A stretch of DNA of 6,617 bases from Nitrospirota bacterium. Lineage in GTDB: Bacteria > Nitrospirota > Thermodesulfovibrionia > Thermodesulfovibrionales > UBA1546. Below are positions 1 to 5,791 of the stretch, one piece after another; the stretch's first letter is position 1; the number at the start of each line of letters is the position of its first letter. The notes beneath the pieces are model-generated. The model saw nothing but the letters and a program-made list of their open reading frames with translations, was not told the DNA's origin and ran no database searches. The position numbers and the translations under genes were made by a program. The stretch covers positions 1-6,617 of the forward strand of contig SCSY01000182.1 of assembly GCA_004298625.1 (NCBI GenBank). The letters are read 5' to 3'.

Positions 1-176
1 GAGCTGGCAATTATTCCGCCGAGCATGACCATCCTTCCCTTATGCGCATCCGGGTCTTTGAACAAAGCAGGGGCTGCAATCTCCCTGTCTACGCTTTGCC
101 TCATCTCTCGTGAAACCACATGACCGCAGCCCAAAAGAAGCATTAGGGCTATTGACGTCAATATAATCTTTCTCAT
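1..176 (-). CDS. Slp-family outer-membrane lipoprotein, N-terminal part (3' end outside window)
   Basis: Only the first 58 codons are present. The protein opens with a lipoprotein signal peptide: MRK, a hydrophobic stretch at residues 4-15, and a lipobox LLGC with the acylated Cys at residue 17. The residue after Cys is Gly, not the Asp that marks inner-membrane retention, so outer-membrane anchoring is likely. The mature part has a stretch around residues 36-57 (ALFKDPDAHKGRMVMLGG) that fits the start of the Slp family, where a 'np..y.Gk.v..GG.I' pattern is typical. Slp proteins are starvation- or stress-linked outer-membrane lipoproteins whose biochemical role is not settled. The ATG at 174-176 is the only reasonable start: an in-frame TAA lies just upstream, and the next Met (residue 12) would destroy the signal peptide. 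No Shine-Dalgarno is visible. The gene lies downstream of the propeller gene on the same strand but seems to have its own promoter. The family assignment is fairly secure despite the truncation. Confidence 0.8.
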   Translation of the reverse strand, partial: MRKIILTSIALMLLLGCGHVVSREMRQSVDREIAAPALFKDPDAHKGRMVMLGGIIAS

Positions 177-184
177 GATTCTAA

Positions 185-190
185 ATTATA
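185..190 (-). promoter_or_regulatory. -10 box (TATAAT) of the lipoprotein gene
   Basis: A perfect TATAAT on the minus strand ends 8 bases before the lipoprotein ATG. The -35 is weak: with a 16-base spacer it reads TCAACA (4 of 6 matches to TTGACA). Transcription would be expected to start only about 1-3 bases before the ATG, which would explain the absence of a ribosome binding site. The -10 hexamer is seen directly; its use is inferred. Confidence 0.5.
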
Positions 191-224
191 GCGTGTTTTG
201 CCGGTTTGTTGAAGAGATAACCGA

Positions 225-309
225 GCGGGAATCCAGAAAAAATAAGGACTGGATTCCGCATCTCGTAGCGAGTCTCCGCGAAGAGTCGCTACGACAAGTG
301 CGGAATGAC
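225..309. repeat. Hairpin-rich intergenic repeat cassette
   Basis: This is the main content of the gap between the lipoprotein and propeller genes. GCGGGAATCCAG (225-236) is mirrored by CTGGATTCCGC (249-259) across a 12-base A-rich spacer. ATTCCGCA (253-260) pairs with TGCGGAAT (299-306), and inside that TCGTAGCGA (263-271) pairs perfectly with TCGCTACGA (286-294). The second hairpin therefore has 17 paired bases in two blocks plus a small extension in the loop. The two hairpins share bases 253-259 and cannot form together. GGAATCCAG-type ends are characteristic of short dispersed repeats in many bacterial genomes, so a multicopy element is likely. It could also act as a terminator or attenuator between the genes. 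Confidence 0.7.
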
Positions 310-342
310 AGCAAAACAAGAACTTTTAGAAACGGCACCATA

Positions 343-376
343 GCATAACCTGCGGTCGTCTTCATGCCGGTTATGC
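343..376 (-). repeat. Inverted repeat at the 3' end of the propeller gene
   Basis: GCATAACC (343-350) and GGTTATGC (369-376) form a perfect 8-bp stem around an 18-base loop. The stop codon of the propeller gene (371-373) lies inside the stem. No T-run follows on the minus strand, so this is not a standard intrinsic terminator. It may protect the 3' end of the transcript or mark the edge of the neighbouring repeat cassette. Confidence 0.45.
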
Positions 377-1300
377 GAACCATTTCCGTTTCAATTTCCC
401 TTTTAGCATTTCGCCGGTTTTCCAGTCTCTGCTGTAGACCCTCCCATCACTCAGGAGGGCAACCTCTAAAGGCTGCCTTCCTATCTTTGCACAATGAGTG
501 ATTTTAAACCGTGTTGTATCAATGGCGACTACATCCGCGCTAAAGGGTCTTGCAACGGCACATAAGGTTTCATCTTTATAGTTTCCAATAAACTGCATGG
601 CGCCTTTTGCTGCGCCCTGGAGGTGCATATATTTTTTTACTTTCCAGTAATTCGGATCGATAGATAGAATAGTGTCATAATCATCTGCCCACAATTCATT
701 AGCCATGCGCCTGAATTTTAAAGTTGGGTTGCCATGGCGTTCCGCAAGAGAAAGTTTGCGGATTACTTTACGTTCCTCCAGATCATACAGTATGGGATTA
801 GAATCCCTTTGGACTGAAATAATAAGCTGGGAAGTCCCCGGAACCTCGACTGCGCCGATAACTCCCTGATAATCTTTGTCGTATGAGCTGTCATACCAAT
901 CCAAATCAATAAGTTGCAACTCCGGTCTGACCATATCAATATATAACAAAAAGGAATCTGATTTTGAGGGATATTGAAGATATGCGACATAAGCCTTAGG
1001 AAGTTTCTTCCAAACTTCTTTATCTCCTTCGATACTCGTCGCTCCTTCATTAAAAACAGCTTTTGACATGGCTTCGTTAGGCGCTTCAAATGAATGGGCG
1101 GTGATCAGCAGTTTTTTCCCGTCATAGTGATGAACAACTGAAAAGTATTCGCTGTTCGAGTCATGCAGGCTGAGATAGTTCGCATCCGATAGCTTAAGTA
1201 TATCGATTCTATCCGTTCTTGTGTCGAGCGTCCAAAGGCTGCCTTTTTCAACCCAGCCAAGCGAAGATACGATCAATGTTTCATCAGGATTTGTGAGCAT
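371..1300 (-). CDS. Cytoplasmic YVTN/WD-like beta-propeller protein of unknown function
   Basis: This 309-residue protein has no signal peptide or membrane segment. It shows about six repeated strand patterns of the beta-propeller type, each ending in a hydrophobic-Asp-charged turn: around residues 21-36 (SLWTLDTRTDRID), 118-133 (LLYIDMVRPELQLID), 169-183 (PILYDLEERKVIRKL), 210-226 (TILSIDPNYWKVKKY), 257-272 (VVAIDTTRFKITH) and 287-301. The strongest YVTN-like signature is at 257-287, ending IGRQPLEVALLSDGRVY. The repeats are degenerate. Such folds usually bind proteins or ligands, and no catalytic motif is visible. The ATG at 1298-1300 is the first possible start, because an in-frame TGA lies six codons upstream. 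No clear ribosome binding site is seen and the first blade begins at residue 4, so an N-terminal loss is possible. It lies 91 bases after the pentapeptide-repeat gene on the same strand. I do not recognise a specific family. Confidence 0.75.
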   Translation of the reverse strand: MLTNPDETLIVSSLGWVEKGSLWTLDTRTDRIDILKLSDANYLSLHDSNSEYFSVVHHYDGKKLLITAHSFEAPNEAMSKAVFNEGATSIEGDKEVWKKLPKAYVAYLQYPSKSDSFLLYIDMVRPELQLIDLDWYDSSYDKDYQGVIGAVEVPGTSQLIISVQRDSNPILYDLEERKVIRKLSLAERHGNPTLKFRRMANELWADDYDTILSIDPNYWKVKKYMHLQGAAKGAMQFIGNYKDETLCAVARPFSADVVAIDTTRFKITHCAKIGRQPLEVALLSDGRVYSRDWKTGEMLKGKLKRKWFA

Positions 1301-1367
1301 AATTTCAAACCAGTATCAAACTAAGAAGGCAATCAGCCAGGCATGCAGCGAAAGTCGTTTTGAACCG

Positions 1368-1389
1368 AAGTGTTCCACGTGGAACACTT
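1368..1389. promoter_or_regulatory. 22-bp perfect palindrome with parS-like core
   Basis: A 22-bp perfect palindrome is centred between 1378 and 1379. Its inner 16 bases (1371-1386) read TGTTCCACGTGGAACA. From memory, the Bacillus subtilis ParB/Spo0J site is TGTTCCACGTGAAACA, so this is a 15-of-16 match in which the one difference makes the palindrome perfect. It starts two bases past the stop codon of the pentapeptide gene and could be read as that gene's terminator hairpin (9-bp stem, ACGT loop). However, no T-run follows on the minus strand. parS is the more specific reading. No parA or parB gene is in the window. Confidence 0.6.
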
Positions 1390-1391
1390 TG

Positions 1392-1931
1392 TTATTGTTC
1401 TTTTTCAGTGTCCTTTTTCTCTTCCTTTTTCTCTCTGACGCAAATTCCCATAGAGCCTTCTTTACATTTGCTGCCGTCAATCCAGGTTGTCCCGTTAAGA
1501 TTTGCTCCGTTCAGATATGATTTTTCCAATAATGCGGCTTTCAGATTTGCGCCGCTCAGGTTCGCTCCGTTTAGGTATGTCCTTTCCATCAATGCCGCCC
1601 TCATATCTGCCCCGCTTAAATCCGCGCCATTAAGATATGCCCTTTCCAATAGCGTTGCCCTAAGATGCGCGCCTATCAGATTAGCGCCATTCATAGATGC
1701 CCCCCTCAGATCTGCTCCACTGAGATTTGCACCGCTCAGGTTTGCCCCTCTCAGGTTCACATCTTTCAGATCAGCGTTGCCGATATCCGCCTTGCTGAGG
1801 TCGCATCCAGGACATTGCCTGGTGGTTAGCAGTTGATGAAGATGGCCATGATCATAGCCATATACGACACTTCCGGTTAAGATAAAATAAATGATTGAGA
1901 TCCAGATTGCCGTGCAGAGTTTCTTGCCCAT
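1392..1931 (-). CDS. Exported pentapeptide-repeat protein
   Basis: This 179-residue protein is probably periplasmic or secreted. Residues 1-25 form a signal peptide: MGKK, a hydrophobic core at about 6-23, and likely cleavage after VVYG. A CxxC (Cys40, Cys43) in the CPGCDLSKAD motif leads into a pentapeptide-repeat domain at about 44-149, with A(N/D)LSG-type units that should fold as a right-handed quadrilateral beta-helix. A capping segment TTWIDGSKCKEGSMGIC (148-164) carries two further Cys, followed by a charged tail rich in Lys and Glu. The start at 1929-1931 is chosen because AGGAGGGG lies 5-7 bases upstream. A longer frame from 1958 would put a charged stretch before the signal peptide and has no ribosome site. 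Residues 71-150 repeat every 20 residues, exactly one helix turn. Pentapeptide proteins lack a common function, and none is claimed here. Confidence 0.9.
   Translation of the reverse strand: MGKKLCTAIWISIIYFILTGSVVYGYDHGHLHQLLTTRQCPGCDLSKADIGNADLKDVNLRGANLSGANLSGADLRGASMNGANLIGAHLRATLLERAYLNGADLSGADMRAALMERTYLNGANLSGANLKAALLEKSYLNGANLNGTTWIDGSKCKEGSMGICVREKKEEKKDTEKEQ
1501..1740 (-). repeat. 60-bp tandem repeat inside the pentapeptide gene (about four units)
   Basis: Four consecutive 60-base units (1501-1560, 1561-1620, 1621-1680, 1681-1740) align without gaps and share positions such as the gCcCCgtT/gcgCCaTt and AtgCC blocks. They encode 20-residue units of the form A-[LD]-L-x-x-x-[YS]-[LM]-N-G-A-[ND]-L-x-G-A-x-[LM]-[RK]-A. 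Weaker in-phase similarity extends on both sides, to about 1481 and about 1800. The pattern points to growth by duplication of whole helix turns. Confidence 0.85.
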
Positions 1932-1985
1932 CGTAACCCCTCCTTTGTCTGCCTTCATAAAATTCTTCTTTTAGGTATATTTTCC

Positions 1986-2014
1986 ATATTACAGCACTTC
2001 AAAATTAAACTCAA
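1986..2014 (-). promoter_or_regulatory. Possible promoter of the pentapeptide-repeat gene
   Basis: On the minus strand TTGAGT (2009-2014) and TAATAT (1986-1991) are separated by 17 bases, with 4 of 6 matches at each box. An alternative pair, TTGAAG and TATACC, overlaps it slightly closer to the gene. The region is AT-rich and the spacing to the gene start (about 55 bases) is reasonable. Neither box is strong enough to be sure. Confidence 0.3.
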
Positions 2015-2088
2015 GAAGCAATATTGTCTTTTTTGGCATAATTACAAAAATCGGTGTCCAGAAGCCCGCAATCATAGGGGCGGCCTTT

Positions 2089-2117
2089 TTGACAAATCTG
2101 TTCCATTCATGCATAAT
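2089..2117 (+). promoter_or_regulatory. Sigma70-type promoter of the feoB-fur operon
   Basis: A perfect -35 box TTGACA (2089-2094), a 17-base spacer and a -10 box CATAAT (2112-2117, 5 of 6 matches) predict transcription from about 2124. This excludes the TTG at 2123 as the feoB start and supports the ATG at 2171 with a leader of about 47 bases. The Fur box overlaps the -10 and the start site, so binding there should block RNA polymerase. Confidence 0.75.
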
Positions 2118-2143
2118 TGTAATTGAGAATCAGTTGCAATTAT
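2113..2143. promoter_or_regulatory. Fur box (iron-responsive operator)
   Basis: A 31-bp imperfect palindrome is centred on 2128. Outer arms ATAATTG (2113-2119) and CAATTAT (2137-2143) are perfect, and 12 of 15 positions pair overall. The central 19 bases (2119-2137) match the classical Fur consensus GATAATGATAATCATTATC at 12 of 19 positions, and its core TGAgAATCA at 8 of 9. It sits on the -10 box and start site of the feoB promoter. The regulator is probably the Fur encoded at the end of the same operon, giving iron-dependent repression and self-regulation. Confidence 0.75.
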
Positions 2144-2170
2144 AAATCAAGAAGGGAAAACGATACACCG

Positions 2171-4114
2171 ATGGGCGCGAACGATAAGATAGTTCTGGTG
2201 GGCAATCCGAATGTGGGGAAAAGCGTTATATTCGGTCTTCTGACGAATAAATATGTAACGGTGTCTAATTATCCCGGCACGACCGTAGAGGTTTCATACG
2301 GCGATATGACGCTCGGAGGGAAAAAATATCTCGTGATTGACACGCCGGGCGTGAACAGCCTCGTCCCCATGAGCGAGGACGAGAAGGTAACAAGAGATAT
2401 TTTTTTAAAGGAGAGGCCGTTTGCGGTTGTCCAGGTGGCTGATACCAAGAATATCAGGCGGTCGCTCCTGATAACTTTACAGATAGCGGAGATGGGGCTC
2501 CCGTTGGCGCTCGCCCTTAATATGGCGGATGAAGCCAGGGACAGGGGGATAGTAATAGATATAGAACAGCTCAAAACCCTTGCAGGCATAGAGGTTGTAA
2601 GCGCTATAGCGCCCCAGAGAAAAGGAATAAAGGAGATAAGAGAGGCCGTAAAGAAGCCGTTAATGTCTACGCTGCGCGTAAAATACAGCCCTGTCATTGA
2701 GGAATATATCGAAAAAATATGCGCCCTCCTGCCCAAACTTAATATATCCCGGCGCGCCTTTGCCGTTATGATTCTTTCCGGGGACGAGAGCCTTAAGGAA
2801 TGGCTTGTGGTAAATCTCAAACCGGAGGTCATTAAAGAGATAGAGTCTTTCAGGGATGAATGCCAGGCAAAGGTGAGAGAGCCGATAAGCCTTTTGATAA
2901 ATCAGAGCCGGCTCGATATTGCAGATGAGATTACTTCAAAGATACTTAAGAAGACCCCTGCCGAAGGAGGAAGGGCGCTGTCTTTTATCGGGAACATGAG
3001 CATGCATCCTTTGTGGGGGATTCCGCTGCTGTTAATGGTGCTTTTCGGTCTCTATGAGTTTGTGGGTGTTTTAGGGGCCGGGACATTGGTTGGTTTTTTT
3101 GAAGAAATAATTTTTGGGAGATACATAAACCCCATGTCAACAAAGGTCATTAAACTATTAATGCCTGTTGGGTTTCTCCAGGAGATATTTGTGGGCGAGT
3201 ATGGCCTTATCACTGTTGCGCTCACATATTCCATAGCTATTATCCTTCCGATTACGGCAACGTTCTTTATCGCATTTGCGATCCTTGAAGACAGCGGCTA
3301 CCTGCCGAGGCTTGCCATAATGAGCAACAGGTTATTTAATATAATGGGACTGAACGGCAAGGCTGTCTTGCCTATGGTGCTTGGCTTGGGATGCGGGACT
3401 ATGGCTGTGATGACCTCCCGGATACTCGAAACAAGGAAGGAGCGATTGATACTAACCTTTCTCCTTGCCCTTGCTGTTCCATGTTCTGCGCAGCTCGGCG
3501 TAATTCTCGGTATGCTCGGAGCGCTATCGTTTAAGGCTACTGTAGTTTGGTCAGCCTCTGTATTGCTGACGCTGCTTTTTTCGGGGTATCTTGCGTCAAA
3601 GGTAATAAAGGGAGAAAAAACAGAATTTTTCCTTGAGATCCCCCCTATCAGAAAACCTGCCCTTGCCAACATAGCCGTAAAGACATTGGGAAGGATTGAG
3701 TGGTACCTGAAGGAGGCTGTCCCGCTTTTTATACTCGGCACTTTTATCCTCTTTGTTCTGCATAAGCTGAACCTCTTGACCGTGCTTGAGACTGTAGCGT
3801 CTCCTATTGTAGTGAACCTTCTCGGTTTGCCGGAGAAGACAACGGAGGCATTCATTATCGGGTTTTTAAGAAGGGATTATGGCGCAGCGGGTCTTTTCGC
3901 GATGGCGGAAAAAGGCCTGCTTACTCCTGTTCAGTCGGTTGTAAGCCTTGTGACAATAACTCTTTTCATCCCGTGTCTCGCTAACTTTTTTATGATAGTA
4001 AAAGAAAGAGGGGTAAAGACAGCGCTGGCAATCATAGCAATTGTATTCCCCTTTGCCTTTCTCGGGGGAGGCCTGCTGAATTGGATTTTAAAAACATTAA
4101 ATGTGACATTCTGA
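2171..4114 (+). CDS. feoB: FeoB, ferrous iron transport GTPase/permease
   Basis: This inner-membrane Fe(II) importer has an N-terminal G domain: G1 GNPNVGKS (11-18), G2 around SNYPGTT (32-38), G3 DTPG (57-60), G4 NMAD (117-120) and a G5-like SA (144-145). A helical linker runs to about 275. The permease part spans about 280-640 with roughly eight to ten hydrophobic segments. It carries the family hallmarks LEDSGYLPR (372-380), GLGCGTMAVMTSR (405-417), PCSAQLG (437-443) and GFLRRDYGA (564-572). Conserved Cys at 408, 438 and 602 lie near the presumed iron path. At 647 residues it is shorter than E. coli FeoB (about 770) but within the range of short FeoBs. The ATG at 2171 is used because the promoter starts transcription at about 2124. 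The AAGGG upstream is 14 bases away, so the ribosome site is poor. A TTG at 2123 would add 16 unconserved residues. No feoA is visible next to it; fur follows after one base. Confidence 0.95.
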   Translation: MGANDKIVLVGNPNVGKSVIFGLLTNKYVTVSNYPGTTVEVSYGDMTLGGKKYLVIDTPGVNSLVPMSEDEKVTRDIFLKERPFAVVQVADTKNIRRSLLITLQIAEMGLPLALALNMADEARDRGIVIDIEQLKTLAGIEVVSAIAPQRKGIKEIREAVKKPLMSTLRVKYSPVIEEYIEKICALLPKLNISRRAFAVMILSGDESLKEWLVVNLKPEVIKEIESFRDECQAKVREPISLLINQSRLDIADEITSKILKKTPAEGGRALSFIGNMSMHPLWGIPLLLMVLFGLYEFVGVLGAGTLVGFFEEIIFGRYINPMSTKVIKLLMPVGFLQEIFVGEYGLITVALTYSIAIILPITATFFIAFAILEDSGYLPRLAIMSNRLFNIMGLNGKAVLPMVLGLGCGTMAVMTSRILETRKERLILTFLLALAVPCSAQLGVILGMLGALSFKATVVWSASVLLTLLFSGYLASKVIKGEKTEFFLEIPPIRKPALANIAVKTLGRIEWYLKEAVPLFILGTFILFVLHKLNLLTVLETVASPIVVNLLGLPEKTTEAFIIGFLRRDYGAAGLFAMAEKGLLTPVQSVVSLVTITLFIPCLANFFMIVKERGVKTALAIIAIVFPFAFLGGGLLNWILKTLNVTF

Positions 4115-4115
4115 A

Positions 4116-4562
4116 ATGAAGCGGATGGAAGATAGGGTTTTCAGGGAATTTCTTCAGAAAAAAGGACTGAAGTTTACAAAGGAGCGCGCCGCTATCCTTA
4201 AGGGGGTATTTTCTGCACGCGGCCACTTTGATCCGGATGACCTTCTGATAAAGATGCGGGGGAAGGGGATAAGGGTATCCAAGGCATCCATTTACAGAAC
4301 ACTCCCATTGCTTCTTGAAAGCGGGCTTATCGAACAGGTGCTTAAGGTAGACAAGCACGCACATTATGAACATACATTCGGTCGCGGGCATCACGACCAT
4401 CTCATCTGCCTGAAGTGCGGAAAGGTCATCCCTCTTTATTCCAGGAAACTGGAAAAATTACAGGAAAATCTCTGCAGGAAAGAAAAATTCAAGTGCCTGA
4501 CGCATACGCTCGAAATCAGGGGGTATTGCTTAAGGTGCAATTCAAAATCAGGCCTTTCCTGA
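4116..4562 (+). CDS. fur: Fur-family metal-dependent repressor
   Basis: This 148-residue protein has a winged-helix DNA-binding domain (about 1-83, recognition helix SKASIYRTL at 55-63) and a metal-binding dimerisation domain. Visible ligands are His37, Glu85, the HHDH cluster at 92-95, Glu113 and His130, plus two CxxC pairs (Cys98/101 and Cys138/141) for structural zinc. Compared with E. coli Fur, the Glu that follows CGKVI (Glu101 there) is Pro106 here, so the regulatory metal site lacks one expected ligand, while the other site is intact. The gene starts one base after feoB stops (TGA-A-ATG), so translation is probably coupled. An alternative start is Met4 at 4125. Placement with feoB and the Fur box upstream favours an iron sensor over Zur or PerR. 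Its last 47 bases overlap the 3' end of the convergent U32 gene. Confidence 0.9.
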   Translation: MKRMEDRVFREFLQKKGLKFTKERAAILKGVFSARGHFDPDDLLIKMRGKGIRVSKASIYRTLPLLLESGLIEQVLKVDKHAHYEHTFGRGHHDHLICLKCGKVIPLYSRKLEKLQENLCRKEKFKCLTHTLEIRGYCLRCNSKSGLS

Positions 4563-5766
4563 AATTCTTATCCCTTCTGATAAGGTCATTCACCCTGACG
4601 CCATCCGGAACCTCAATAAAAACAATATCTTCATTGCGGGCAGAACTAATGACTGAGCCCTCAATGTCTTTTATCGAAGCTATATCAAAGAGTTTTTCTT
4701 CAAAACCAGGCGTTAGATATTCAACTTTGTCTCTGGCATCAAGCCTATTCCTTAACCCCACCTTTGCAGTGCCGTTATTCACCTCAAGGACAATGCCGAC
4801 AAGCTCATGGCTCATCCTGTAACTCTCTCCGTCAAAATTATAATCGCTCTCAGGCTGTTTCCCGAAGAACATCCCTGTTGTGTATCCCCTGCTCGAAAAC
4901 ATCGAAAGCTCTTTAAGCCACCGCGGGTTGGGCTTGAACCCATTGCCGGACATTGAGTCGATCGCTTCCCTGTATGTCTTGACGACCCCTGCGACATAGT
5001 TTATCCCCTTCATCCTTCCTTCGATCTTGAAGCTGTCAATTCCGGCATCAACAAGTTTTGGCAGATGCTCGATCATGCAGAGGTCTTTAGAACTCATGAG
5101 ATATGTGCCTCTCTCATCTTCAAACACCGGAAAATATTCCCCCTGTCTCTTTTCTTCCATTAAAGAATAGTTCCACCTGCACGAGTTTGTGCACTCTCCT
5201 GTATTGCCGCTTCTCTGTGCAAGGAAACTGCTTATGTAGCACCTCCCCGAGTATGATATGCAGATCGAGCCGTGGACAAAGACCTCAAGTTCGACATTTG
5301 TTTTTTTGCGGATTTCCTTTATCTCATCTATCGAAAGCTCCCTCGAAAGAACAAGTCTTTTTGCGCCGAGACCTTCCCAGAACCTGGCTGATTCGGAATT
5401 AGTGATGTTTGCCTGTGTGCTTATATGGATGTTTATCTCAGGAGTTTTTTTCTTAAACATCGTGAATATCCCCGGATCAGAGAGTATAACGGCATCCGGC
5501 CTTACATCGCTTAAGAATTCCACATGCGCTTCAATATCTGAAATGTCTTTGTTATGAGGAAAGATGTTGACAGTGATGTAAACCTTTTTCCCGTACCCGC
5601 GCGCATACTTTACAGCCTCTCTTAATTCTTCGGGATTAAAGTTACCGGCCTTTCCCCTGAGGCTGAACCTTGAATCCCCAAGATACACGGCATCAGCTCC
5701 GTAATGGATAGCCGTCTTAAGTTTCTCAAAATCCCCTGCGGGAGCTAATAATTCAGGTTTTTTCAT
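4516..5766 (-). CDS. trhP: U32-family protein of the TrhP type (tRNA 5-hydroxyuridine synthesis)
   Basis: This 416-residue protein opens with the typical U32 start PELLAPAGDFEKLKTAIHYG (4-23). It carries the family signature E-x-F-x2-G-S-I-C-x4-S-G-x-C-x-I-S at 161-179. Cys169, Cys176, Cys192 and Cys196 form the four-Cys set that binds an Fe-S cluster in characterised relatives. KIEGRMK follows at 247-253. Residues about 320-400 (ELVGIVLEV, VGLRNRLDARDKVEYLTPG) match the small C-terminal beta domain present in TrhP/YegQ and Bacillus YrrO but absent from UbiU and UbiV. TrhP proteins hydroxylate U34 of tRNA with prephenate as an indirect requirement. The old 'peptidase/collagenase' label for this family is mostly misleading. 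The ATG at 5766 has only a weak AAGAG upstream. No obvious partner gene lies beside it. The family is certain; the TrhP subgroup is likely from domain layout and length. Confidence 0.88.
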   Translation of the reverse strand: MKKPELLAPAGDFEKLKTAIHYGADAVYLGDSRFSLRGKAGNFNPEELREAVKYARGYGKKVYITVNIFPHNKDISDIEAHVEFLSDVRPDAVILSDPGIFTMFKKKTPEINIHISTQANITNSESARFWEGLGAKRLVLSRELSIDEIKEIRKKTNVELEVFVHGSICISYSGRCYISSFLAQRSGNTGECTNSCRWNYSLMEEKRQGEYFPVFEDERGTYLMSSKDLCMIEHLPKLVDAGIDSFKIEGRMKGINYVAGVVKTYREAIDSMSGNGFKPNPRWLKELSMFSSRGYTTGMFFGKQPESDYNFDGESYRMSHELVGIVLEVNNGTAKVGLRNRLDARDKVEYLTPGFEEKLFDIASIKDIEGSVISSARNEDIVFIEVPDGVRVNDLIRRDKNFRKGLILNCTLSNTP

Positions 5767-5791
5767 ATTTCTCTTAAAATTAAAAACGAAT

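Noticed and set aside
186..383. 65-codon minus-strand frame between the propeller and lipoprotein genes
   Set aside because: It is built almost entirely from the hairpin repeat cassette and the inverted repeat at the propeller stop, overlaps the lipoprotein -10 box, and resembles no protein family.
1368..1389. Palindrome as an intrinsic terminator of the pentapeptide gene
   Set aside because: The position is right and a stem would form, but the minus-strand sequence after it (CGGTTC) has no T-run. A T-rich stretch follows only on the plus strand, where no gene ends.
1481..1800. Regular 60-base period that might suggest a CRISPR array
   Set aside because: The whole period is conserved rather than alternating repeat and unique spacer, and it translates into pentapeptide repeats.
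1360..1836. Plus-strand frame rich in LRFAPLRFAP repeats
   Set aside because: It is the antisense reading of the 60-bp repeats of the pentapeptide gene, whose own strand has a signal peptide, a ribosome site and clear family motifs.
1989..2114. 41-codon minus-strand frame (MHEWNRFVKK...) in the gap between the pentapeptide gene and feoB
   Set aside because: It has a hydrophobic middle but no ribosome binding site, is not recognisable, and lies over the feoB promoter. Chance is the simpler explanation.
2123..2170. TTG at 2123 as the feoB start, adding 16 residues
   Set aside because: The predicted transcription start falls at the same place, the added residues are not part of the G domain, and the sequence there is the Fur operator.
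2269..2832. 187-codon minus-strand frame opposite feoB (and a similar one at 3298-3855)
   Set aside because: Both are shadows of the feoB coding strand. They show no family motif and lack any start signals.
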